Of a stretch of 6,406 nucleotides of DNA, positions 1 through 5,732 are shown one piece after another. The notes beneath the pieces were generated by a model. That model was not told the origin of the DNA. It searched no databases and worked only from the letters and a program-made list of their open reading frames with translations. The first letter of the stretch is position 1; every line of letters begins with the position of its first letter. Source of the stretch: Patescibacteria group bacterium (GTDB lineage Bacteria > Patescibacteriota > Minisyncoccia > Phycocordibacterales > SIBU01); the NCBI GenBank assembly GCA_018968805.1, contig JAGWZX010000040.1, forward strand, positions 1-6,406. The letters run 5' to 3'. The position numbers were made by a program, and so were the translations under genes.

Positions 1-23
1 GAAAGGGCGGCGGCCGCCCTTTC
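1..23. repeat. GC-rich perfect inverted repeat inside thrS
   Basis: Arm GAAAGGGCGGC (1-11) is the exact reverse complement of 13-23, around a single central base; a real hairpin would use about 9-10 pairs and a 3-5 nt loop. It encodes an Ala-rich stretch (ERAAAAL) at the start of the anticodon-binding domain. It may extend beyond the window edge. One of five such repeats in coding sequence here. Confidence 0.6.
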
Positions 24-1523
24 CGCGGCGGTGTTATTCTTTTCCGTCACCGGTACCACCTTGACCTGCACCGGTGCAAGCCAGAGTGGGAAGTTGCCGC
101 CATAGTGTTCAATGAGAAAACCGACAAAACGCTCGTGTGTGCCCAAAGGCGCGCGGTGGATGCAAAGCGGCGTTTCGGCTTTGCCATCTTTGCCCGTGTA
201 CGATAGGCCGAAACGTTTCGGTACGGCGAAATCCACCTGATTGGTGGCCAAGGTGAATTCGCGGCCGATGGCGCTCCAGACCTGAACATCAATTTTCGGG
301 CCGTAAAACGCCGCTTCGTTTGCCACTTCAATGTAGGGAATCTTGGAATCGATCAAAACCCGGCGGACCATATCTTCCGTTTTTTTCCAAAGCGCGGGTT
401 CGTTGGTATACTTTTCGCCAAGTTTTTTCGGGTCGTGAGTGGAAAATCGCATCACATATTTTCCAATGCCGAAAATTTTGAAATATTTGAGATAAATGTC
501 ATTGACCGCGCGGAATTCATCGGCAAATTGCTCCTCGGTGCAATAAATGTGCGCGTCATTCATGGAAAGCATCCGTACCCGCATCAGGCCGAATAGTTCG
601 CCGGATTTTTCGTGCCGGTAACAGGTGCCGTATTCGGCCAGACGCAAAGGCAATTCTTTGTAAGTGCGCGGTTTGGCGGCGAAAATTTTGTGATGATGCG
701 GACAATTCATGGCTTTCAAGTAATACTTGCCGCCTTCGTATTCCATAGGCGGGAACATCGTTTCTTGGTAGTAGGGCAAGTGACCGCTCGTCAAATACAT
801 TGACTCTTTGGCGATATGCGGCGTGCGCACGCGTTTGTAGCCTTCGGCCGTTTCCGTTTCTTTGGCCAGTTTTTCCAGCTCTTCGGTCAAAATTGTGCCG
901 TTCGGAAGCCACAACGGAAGACCTGGCCCAACATCATCGTCAAAAGTGAACAGTTCCAACTCTTTGCCAAGCTTGCGGTGGTCGCGTTTCTTGGCTTCTT
1001 CCATCTGCTTTTCGTAAGCCGCCAATTCTTCTTTTGTCTCAAAAGCCAGACCGTAAATGCGCGTCAGCATTTTATTTTTCTCATCGCCCCGCCAATAGGC
1101 GCCGGCAAGGCGCTCCAGTTTCCACGAGCCGGGCTTGATATCTTTGGCCGGATTTTCGGCATGACCTCCTCTGCATAAATCGGTAAAAGAGTCAGCAGTA
1201 TAAAAAGTGATTTTTTCTTTGTTGCCGATTATTTCATCAATCAGTTCCAGTTTGTAGGGATTGGCTTTGAAAAATTCTCGCGCTTCTTTTTCTTTGACCT
1301 CCTTGCCGGAAAAATTATTCCAAGTTTTCAAGATTTCCCGCATTTTCTTTTCTATTGTCGGGAGGTCATCTTCGCTGATGGAAAGTTTGTCAAAATCATA
1401 ATAAAAGCCGTTATCAATGGCCGGTCCAATAGTCGGCAAGGCGTCCGGGTGTAATTCCAAAACCGCCGCCGCGAGGAGGTGGGCGAGGGAGTGGCGTTTA
1501 TGTTCCAAGCTACTTTCAATCAT
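1..1523 (-). CDS. thrS: Threonine--tRNA ligase (ThrRS), 3' end outside window
   Basis: Class II synthetase that joins threonine to tRNA-Thr in the cytoplasm and hydrolyses mischarged Ser-tRNA-Thr. The ATG at 1521-1523 opens 507 codons that run off the left edge without a stop. The editing domain comes first: HSLAH gives H11 and H15, and DLCRGGH gives C117 and H121, the metal-site-like quartet of the ThrRS editing pocket. The catalytic core follows: motif 2 around R303-H304-E305, zinc ligands C274 (MNCPHH), H325 (NDAHIYC) and H456 (CIHRAPLG), and motif 3 R465 (THERF). The anticodon-binding domain starts near LWLAPVQ (480-486) and is truncated by the window. The N-terminal TGS domain of E. coli-type ThrRS (about 60 residues) is absent. 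The frame stays open upstream, but the ATG directly precedes the editing fold and follows a good -10, so this start is preferred. Transcribed divergently from the membrane-protein unit. Confidence 0.97.
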   Translation of the reverse strand, partial: MIESSLEHKRHSLAHLLAAAVLELHPDALPTIGPAIDNGFYYDFDKLSISEDDLPTIEKKMREILKTWNNFSGKEVKEKEAREFFKANPYKLELIDEIIGNKEKITFYTADSFTDLCRGGHAENPAKDIKPGSWKLERLAGAYWRGDEKNKMLTRIYGLAFETKEELAAYEKQMEEAKKRDHRKLGKELELFTFDDDVGPGLPLWLPNGTILTEELEKLAKETETAEGYKRVRTPHIAKESMYLTSGHLPYYQETMFPPMEYEGGKYYLKAMNCPHHHKIFAAKPRTYKELPLRLAEYGTCYRHEKSGELFGLMRVRMLSMNDAHIYCTEEQFADEFRAVNDIYLKYFKIFGIGKYVMRFSTHDPKKLGEKYTNEPALWKKTEDMVRRVLIDSKIPYIEVANEAAFYGPKIDVQVWSAIGREFTLATNQVDFAVPKRFGLSYTGKDGKAETPLCIHRAPLGTHERFVGFLIEHYGGNFPLWLAPVQVKVVPVTEKNNTAAERAAAAL

Positions 1524-1530
1524 GCCGCTT

Positions 1531-1559
1531 ATGATACCACCGCGGCCATTTTGAGCCAA
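1531..1559 (-). promoter_or_regulatory. Probable thrS promoter, leaderless type
   Basis: On the minus strand, TTGGCT (1554-1559) and TATCAT (1531-1536) are separated by 17 bp, and TATCAT is preceded by TGG, an extended -10. Only 7 bases (1524-1530) lie between the -10 and the thrS ATG. Transcription starting the usual 6-7 bases after the -10 would begin at or next to the start codon. No Shine-Dalgarno sequence is visible. Called from consensus similarity only. Confidence 0.55.
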
Positions 1560-1582
1560 ACTCGACAAGAAAGTTATCCGTG

Positions 1583-1609
1583 TTGAAAAAAGACAGCTCG
1601 CGCTATAAT
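1583..1609 (+). promoter_or_regulatory. Probable promoter of the membrane protein/AAA+ unit
   Basis: A perfect TATAAT lies at 1604-1609 with TTGAAA at 1583-1588; the 15-bp spacer is short. The gap from the -10 to the ATG at 1617 is 7 bases, so the transcript should start at about the A of the ATG. The only G-rich bases before the ATG (CGGG, 1612-1615) are too close to act as a Shine-Dalgarno. It is back to back with the thrS promoter. Confidence 0.6.
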
Positions 1610-1616
1610 ATCGGGC

Positions 1617-2009
1617 ATGGAATTCGCCGAAGTAGCCGGATATTATTTGCTCTGGCACTACACCAAAGCGCTTGCCGACCTCGCGCGGATCGTAAGCAAC
1701 TATCTCTGGTTTATCGGAAACTATTTTTCCATCAATGTGCTTCTTCGCACTCTTTTTTCTCCGTGGCGGCGGCTTGCCGTGACGAGCGGCCGGGGAGGCG
1801 AGGAGAGTTTTCTTGGCGCCTTCATCATAAACACCATCATGCGTTTCGTCGGTTTTTTAGTGCGCGCGTTTACTATCCTTTTTGGCGCGCTAGCGCTGGC
1901 GGCGGTTGCGGTTTTGGGCATCGGCGCGTTCGCGGCGTGGCTTTTGCTTCCCGTAATAATATTTTTCCTGTTTTTTGCCGGATTGGGTTATGTCATAACA
2001 GCTATATAA
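1617..2009 (+). CDS. Small membrane protein upstream of the AAA+ gene, function unknown
   Basis: A 130-residue protein not assignable to a characterised family. The N-terminal part (1-50) is rich in aromatic and hydrophobic residues (YYLLWHYTKAL, NYLWFIGNYFSI) and looks amphipathic or membrane-associated. A basic patch follows (LFSPWRRL, 46-53), then a Gly/Glu linker (57-64). Residues about 68-129 are almost wholly hydrophobic and probably form two transmembrane helices (about 83-105 and 107-127), ending four residues or fewer before the C-terminus. No signal peptide or catalytic motif is visible. From memory, I associate proteins with a WHY...SPWRR-like layout with Parcubacteria genomes; this was not checked. 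Its stop lies 4 nt before the ATPase start, so one mRNA and translational coupling are likely. This suggests a membrane partner or assembly factor for the ATPase. The start is set by the TATAAT box 7 nt upstream. Confidence 0.85.
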   Translation: MEFAEVAGYYLLWHYTKALADLARIVSNYLWFIGNYFSINVLLRTLFSPWRRLAVTSGRGGEESFLGAFIINTIMRFVGFLVRAFTILFGALALAAVAVLGIGAFAAWLLLPVIIFFLFFAGLGYVITAI

Positions 2010-2013
2010 AAAA

Positions 2014-4515
2014 ATGAATCCGGATGAATTAAAAAGCGCCATAGCGGTATTTTATCCGGCCGTAGCTCTTGACCGCATTCTTCGTCCGGAGTTCCGAACC
2101 TCGGCCAGAAAGACGCTTGGAATTTTTGTGATACTGTTCGCGGTTATGGCCGCGGCCGCTCAGGCGGCCGCGGCCATCGGAACTTTCGCTAACGCCGGCC
2201 CCGTTGTTTCGCAGTTCCTTAATCTGATTGAATTTTACCGCGGCGTTTTTGTGGGCGGTCTTTTGATCGCGCTTTCGCTATGGCTGCTTATCCGGTCGTT
2301 GCAAGCTTTTTATGACTCTTATTATTATCTCGGCCATCACACCGTTTTGCCGGAATTCGGTCTTGCCAGCGCCAAACTCGCCGTCACTTTTGAAGCGGCG
2401 GAAGTCTTGAACGACACTTCACGCCGCGGCGACTTTACGGCCGCGTTGTTGCACTCGCGTCTTGGCCGCCGCGCCTGTTATCGTCTGGGTCTGTCGGGTG
2501 AATTGATTGAAGAATTTCTCGCTCACCGCTCTCACGTGCCTAATCAGGACGACCTAAAAATTTCAAAAGCTAATCCAGCCGAACCGTTTACTTTTCAGGA
2601 TATTGCCGTTTCAGTTTTGAATTCCGACACGGAGCTTTTTAAGTTTTTGACCGCCGTCAATGTCAATGCCGCCGATTTTACCGGCGCGGCCGGTTGGGTG
2701 GAGAGGGTGGAACGTTATTTTCGCGGCCGCGCCCGTTTTTGGGGCAGAGACGAGTTGGGACGAATCCAGGGTATCGGCAAGGATTGGGCTTATGGCGGCG
2801 CCTACACTTTGGAGCGATTCGCGCACGATATTACGGACAGGGCCGTCTTATCGCTTGGTGAAGAAATTTCAGCCGAGCGAGTCAAAGAGCGCGATGAGTT
2901 GGAGGCTATTCTGGCGCGAAGCGGCGAAGCCAACGCTCTTTTGGTGGCCGACGAGGGTGCGGGCGCGATGGAGGTGGTCCAAGCTCTTTCCGAGCGCATT
3001 CGCGACGGCAGCGTTTTGCCACCCCTGGAGCACAAGCGCATTTTTCTTTTTGATGCCAACTCTTTTATCGCCTATGCCAAAGACAAAGCCAAATTTGAAT
3101 CCGAATTGCTGCACATTTTGAAAGAGTCTGTTCATGCCGGCAATGTTATTCTAACCATGGCTGATTTGCCGTCATTCATCGCTAGCGCCAAGAGCATCGG
3201 TTCGGACGCGGTTTCGCTTATGGATCCTTTTCTGGCATCGCCTCATTTCCAAATGATTGCCATGGCCGCGCCGGGCGCGTTCCACGGCAGTCTAGAGGAG
3301 GACGGCAAAATTTTGCACCGTTTTGAAAAAATCACAGTCAAGGAACGAGATGAGAAAGCGATCCTGGAAGCGCTTGAAGATGACGCGTTGGTGGAAGAAT
3401 CGCGCGGCGGGGTGTTTTTTACCTATCAGTCGATCGGCGCGCTGGCACGAAGCGTGCGTCGTTACTTTACCGAAGGGGTGGCGTCCGACAAAGCCGAGCA
3501 TCTCATGGCTGAAGTGGTGCAGGCCGTGCTGGCAAAAAAGAAGCGAGTCATTGAACGATCCGACGTGCTCGCGCTCGTTGAAGCCAAAACCGGCATTGCC
3601 ACCGGCGGCATGGGCGCAGCTGAGCGCGACAAGTTGCTCAATCTTGAAACTATTTTGCATGAACGCATTGTCGGGCAGGACGAGGCGGTTTCCGCGATCG
3701 CGGGCGCGCTTAGGCGCGCCCGCTCGGACATTGAAAATCCGGAACGGCCGATGGGGTCGTTTCTTTTCCTGGGACCGACCGGCGTTGGCAAAACAGAAAC
3801 GACCAAAGCGCTGGCCCAAATTTTTTTCGGCAAGGAGGAATCAATTATCCGTTTGGATATGTCCGAGTATCACACCGAAGACGCGTTGAAACGGCTTATC
3901 GGTTCGTTTGAAGATGGCAAAGCCGGCGTGCTTTCTTCAAAATTGCGCGAAAGCCAATACGGCGTTCTTCTGCTGGACGAATTTGAGAAAACCGCCAAAG
4001 AAGTGCTTGATTTGTTTCTCCAGATTTTGGACGAAGGTTTTTTCTCCGACATGGCCGGCCGGCGGGTGAATTGCCGCAATCTCATTATTATCGCCACTTC
4101 GAACGCCGGCAGCGATTTAATCTGGAATTTGATGCGGGAAGGCAAGGATATTGCCGCGAGCAAAGACACAGTTATCAATGAAATCATCAACCGCGGCATT
4201 TTCAAGCCGGAACTTCTGAACCGCTTTGACGGCGTGATTTTGTTCCATCCGCTTTCAAACGAACAACTGCGCGTCATCGCCGGACTGATGCTCGGAAAAC
4301 TTAAGAAACGTTTGGCGGAGAAGGGGATTGAGCTTGTCATAAACGACGCTTTGCTAAACGCCGTGGTGGCCGCCGGCACCGATCCGGAATTCGGCGCCCG
4401 CCCCATGAACCGCGCCATCCAGGAAAAAGTCGAGCAGGTGGTGGCCAAAAAAATAATAGAGGGTGCTCTGCCGTCCGGTTCGCGCCTGGAACTTTCCGCC
4501 GCGGAGCTGGCGTAA
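2014..4515 (+). CDS. Membrane-anchored ClpA/ClpB-like double AAA+ protein with a degenerate first ATPase module
   Basis: An 833-residue Clp/Hsp100-family protein. Two probable transmembrane helices (about 35-58 and 77-95) follow an Arg-rich N-terminus, placing the ATPase in the cytoplasm. Residues about 118-230 resemble two degenerate Clp N-terminal repeats. The first AAA+ module (about 265-455) keeps the Clp outline but not its active site: the Walker A position reads ADEGAGAM (312-319, no Lys), the Walker B position reads ILTMADLP (379-386) where Clp proteins have ILFIDELH, and the pore Tyr position is Asp357. No ClpB-type coiled-coil middle domain is present. The second module is intact: Walker A GPTGVGKT (587-594, K593), Walker B LLLDEFEK (652-659, D655/E656), sensor-1 N697, arginine finger R737 and sensor-2 GARP (794-797). 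The usual GYVG pore loop is missing (631-640 read SFEDGKAGVL), and no IGL/IGF ClpP-docking tripeptide is seen. Likely an unfoldase or remodelling ATPase at the membrane; the substrate is unknown. There is no Shine-Dalgarno before the ATG, so coupling to the upstream gene is likely. Confidence 0.93.
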   Translation: MNPDELKSAIAVFYPAVALDRILRPEFRTSARKTLGIFVILFAVMAAAAQAAAAIGTFANAGPVVSQFLNLIEFYRGVFVGGLLIALSLWLLIRSLQAFYDSYYYLGHHTVLPEFGLASAKLAVTFEAAEVLNDTSRRGDFTAALLHSRLGRRACYRLGLSGELIEEFLAHRSHVPNQDDLKISKANPAEPFTFQDIAVSVLNSDTELFKFLTAVNVNAADFTGAAGWVERVERYFRGRARFWGRDELGRIQGIGKDWAYGGAYTLERFAHDITDRAVLSLGEEISAERVKERDELEAILARSGEANALLVADEGAGAMEVVQALSERIRDGSVLPPLEHKRIFLFDANSFIAYAKDKAKFESELLHILKESVHAGNVILTMADLPSFIASAKSIGSDAVSLMDPFLASPHFQMIAMAAPGAFHGSLEEDGKILHRFEKITVKERDEKAILEALEDDALVEESRGGVFFTYQSIGALARSVRRYFTEGVASDKAEHLMAEVVQAVLAKKKRVIERSDVLALVEAKTGIATGGMGAAERDKLLNLETILHERIVGQDEAVSAIAGALRRARSDIENPERPMGSFLFLGPTGVGKTETTKALAQIFFGKEESIIRLDMSEYHTEDALKRLIGSFEDGKAGVLSSKLRESQYGVLLLDEFEKTAKEVLDLFLQILDEGFFSDMAGRRVNCRNLIIIATSNAGSDLIWNLMREGKDIAASKDTVINEIINRGIFKPELLNRFDGVILFHPLSNEQLRVIAGLMLGKLKKRLAEKGIELVINDALLNAVVAAGTDPEFGARPMNRAIQEKVEQVVAKKIIEGALPSGSRLELSAAELA
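2146..2177. repeat. Perfect 14-bp stem with 4-nt loop inside the AAA+ gene
   Basis: Arm ATGGCCGCGGCCGC (2146-2159), loop TCAG (2160-2163), and an exactly complementary arm at 2164-2177. It is in frame and encodes M45 to the start of I55, an Ala-rich piece (MAAAAQAAAAI) within the first transmembrane helix. It is far longer than ordinary GC-rich coding sequence normally gives by accident, although runs of alternating GCC/GCG alanine codons favour such symmetry. Confidence 0.85.
3700..3723. repeat. Perfect 10-bp stem with 4-nt loop inside the AAA+ gene
   Basis: Arm GCGGGCGCGC (3700-3709), loop TTAG (3710-3713), complementary arm 3714-3723. It encodes A563-R570 (AGALRRAR), a segment conserved across Clp second AAA+ modules, so the protein sequence is constrained and the symmetry comes from codon choice. 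Weaker than the 12- to 14-bp examples. Confidence 0.7.
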
Positions 4516-4550
4516 TCCAAGCTCCCCATCACAGACGGAAGCTTTTCCGG

Positions 4551-4576
4551 ACGCCTCTTTGCGGAGGTGTTTTTTT
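4551..4576 (+). terminator. Intrinsic terminator after the AAA+ gene
   Basis: Stem ACGCCTC (4551-4557) pairs with GAGGTGT (4564-4570) with one G-T pair and a 6-nt loop, followed directly by a T run (4570-4576). It lies 35 nt after the stop. A smaller CGGAA/TTCCG hairpin (4536-4549) precedes it. It separates the two-gene membrane unit from the dihydrouridine synthase gene. Confidence 0.8.
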
Positions 4577-4608
4577 ACGATAAAAGATACGACATTTTTC
4601 GGTTTTGG

Positions 4609-4636
4609 TTAACGAAGACCACGACTTGTGTTAAAT
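4609..4636 (+). promoter_or_regulatory. Weak candidate promoter of the dihydrouridine synthase gene
   Basis: TTAAAT (4631-4636, 4 of 6 consensus positions) ends 7 bases before the GTG start at 4644, the same spacing as for thrS and the small membrane protein. The -35 is poor: TTAACG (4609-4614) at 16 bp spacing, or TTGGTT (4605-4610) further off. A promoter is expected here because a terminator lies just upstream. No Shine-Dalgarno precedes the GTG. Confidence 0.4.
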
Positions 4637-4643
4637 TAGCCAC

Positions 4644-5642
4644 GTGGAAAAGGGATTTTGGGGAAAATTAAAGAGGCCGATAACGGCACTCGCGCCGATG
4701 GCCGATGTTACGGACGCGGCGTCTCGTCGGATTATCGCCAAATACGGCAAACCCGATGTGATGTTTACGGAGTTTACTTCGGCGGACGGATTGTGTTCGG
4801 AGGAAGGCAGAAAGGCGCTTTTGGTAAATCTCAAATTTTCGGAAGAAGAACGGCCGATTGTCGCCCAGCTTTTTTCCAGCCGGCCGGAAAAAATGTTTGA
4901 GGCGGCGAAACTGGTGCGCAAGCTCGGTTTTGACGGCTTGGACATCAACATGGGCTGTCCCGACCGTTCCATTGAAAAGTCCGGCGCCGGCGCGGCGCTC
5001 ATCAAAAATCCGAAACTGGCGAGAGAGTTGATTCGCGCGGCGAAAGAGGGAGTGTCGGCGGGCGGCGGCGCGGACGCCGCCGCCCGCCCCATTCCCGTTT
5101 CCGTAAAAACCCGTCTTGGTTACAATCGCAATGAACTGAAAACGTGGCTCCCGGAACTTTTGGCCGAAGAACCGGCAGCTGTCACTATTCACGCGCGTAC
5201 CCGCAAGGAGATGTCGAAAGCGGCGGCGCATTGGGAGGAAATCCGCCGTGCCGTGGAAATACGCGACGCACTCAAATCCAAGACCTTAATTCTTGGCAAC
5301 GGCGATGTGGCGGATTTAAAGGACGCGCGCGCCAAGGCGCGCGCGTCCGGCGCCGACGGCGTTATGCTCGGCCGCGCCATTTTCGGCAACCCGTTTTTGT
5401 TCAATCAGACCAAACAAATCGCAGACCTCTCCGTTGCCGAGCGGCTCAAGGTCATGCTCGAGCACGTAGAACTTTTCGAGCTACTTTTCGGAAAGCGCAA
5501 AAATTTCGCGATCATGAAAAAACATTTCAAGGCCTATGTTTCCGGCTGGGACGGCGCCAAAGATTTGCGCGCCAATCTAATGGAGAGTAAAGATGCCGCT
5601 GACGCCCGTTCAACTACCGTGCGGTATTTTGGCGGGTCATAA
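4644..5642 (+). CDS. dus: tRNA-dihydrouridine synthase (Dus family)
   Basis: A 332-residue flavoenzyme that reduces specific uridines in tRNA to dihydrouridine using FMN and NADPH in the cytoplasm. The N-terminal FMN-site motif is LAPMADVTD (16-24). The catalytic loop is DINMGCPDRSIEKSGAGAAL (100-119), with Cys105 as the general acid. SVKTR (153-157) supplies the flavin-contacting Lys155, TIHARTR (181-187) supplies His183, and the C-terminal phosphate-binding strands are GNGD (218-221) and MLGRAIFGNP (241-250). An alpha-helical C-terminal domain follows (about 260-332). Length fits the family. The GTG start lies 13 codons before the first conserved strand and just after a -10-like box. The subtype and target uridine cannot be fixed; the DINMGCP core is DusB-like. 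Two long perfect inverted repeats sit inside the gene, one in what looks like an Ala/Gly insertion (138-149). The gene stands alone between a terminator and the next promoter. Confidence 0.95.
   Translation: MEKGFWGKLKRPITALAPMADVTDAASRRIIAKYGKPDVMFTEFTSADGLCSEEGRKALLVNLKFSEEERPIVAQLFSSRPEKMFEAAKLVRKLGFDGLDINMGCPDRSIEKSGAGAALIKNPKLARELIRAAKEGVSAGGGADAAARPIPVSVKTRLGYNRNELKTWLPELLAEEPAAVTIHARTRKEMSKAAAHWEEIRRAVEIRDALKSKTLILGNGDVADLKDARAKARASGADGVMLGRAIFGNPFLFNQTKQIADLSVAERLKVMLEHVELFELLFGKRKNFAIMKKHFKAYVSGWDGAKDLRANLMESKDAADARSTTVRYFGGS
5057..5088. repeat. Perfect 14-bp all-GC stem with 4-nt loop inside dus
   Basis: Arm GGCGGGCGGCGGCG (5057-5070), loop CGGA (5071-5074), exactly complementary arm 5075-5088. 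The stem is entirely G and C. It encodes residues 138-149 (Gly/Ala-rich, AGGGADAAARP), between the helix after the catalytic loop and the SVKTR strand. It is probably the most stable hairpin in the window. Confidence 0.9.
5321..5348. repeat. Perfect 12- to 13-bp stem inside dus
   Basis: Arm GGACGCGCGCGCC (5321-5333) is the exact reverse complement of 5336-5348, with AA between them; a realistic fold has 12 pairs and a CAAG tetraloop. It encodes DARAKARAS (227-235), a surface-helix region just after the GNGD motif. It is the second such repeat in this gene, about 230 bases after the first. Confidence 0.85.
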
Positions 5643-5715
5643 ACCGAAGATCCGTTTGCACCGCGTATTGCATTAACTTATCAACATTTTTATTTGCCAG
5701 CCGTCCGTCTTCGGT
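5643..5715. repeat. Spaced 8-bp inverted repeat across the dus/114-residue gene intergenic region
   Basis: ACCGAAGA (5643-5650) and TCTTCGGT (5708-5715) are exact reverse complements 57 bases apart. They start right after the dus stop and end just before the downstream -10 box, so the pair brackets the intergenic DNA. The sequence between is AT-rich with a T5 run (5687-5691) but holds no convincing terminator hairpin. This could be chance. Confidence 0.35.
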
Positions 5716-5723
5716 GTTAGACT
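5694..5723 (+). promoter_or_regulatory. Probable promoter of the 114-residue gene
   Basis: TTGCCA (5694-5699, 5 of 6) and TAGACT (5718-5723, 4 of 6) are 18 bp apart, and the -10 is preceded by TGT, an extended -10. The ATG follows 9 bases later, so the leader would be only a few bases. No Shine-Dalgarno sequence is present. Confidence 0.5.
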
Positions 5724-5732
5724 CGTTTTAGT

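Noticed and set aside
821..832. 12-base perfect palindrome GCGTGCGCACGC in thrS
   Set aside because: A contiguous 12-base palindrome is expected about once or twice in a sequence this long, it encodes the conserved RVRTP region, and it cannot form a long stem with a loop.
1574..1582. TTATCCGTG in the thrS/membrane-protein divergent region as a DnaA box
   Set aside because: Three of nine bases differ from consensus, including the conserved 3' end.
1580..2017. Alternative plus-strand frame of 145 codons over the small membrane protein
   Set aside because: Its sequence is rich in Arg, His, Ser and Cys without hydrophobic pattern, and its start precedes the strong TATAAT box; the 1617 frame fits the promoter and a membrane protein.
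3870..4532. Long minus-strand frame (220 codons) opposite the AAA+ gene
   Set aside because: A mirror of the second AAA+ module, whose plus-strand motifs are unmistakable; the reverse frame is Ser/Arg-rich and low in complexity.
4870..4893. T6-CC / GG-A6 hairpin in dus resembling a bidirectional terminator
   Set aside because: It lies in the middle of a conserved part of dus (LFSSRPEKM), has an AT-rich stem with an 8-nt loop, and lacks a GC stem followed by a T run.
5678..5686. TTATCAACA, one mismatch from the DnaA-box consensus, near dnaX
   Set aside because: A single near-match in an AT-rich spacer, with no cluster, no dnaA or dnaN gene and no AT-rich unwinding region, is expected by chance.
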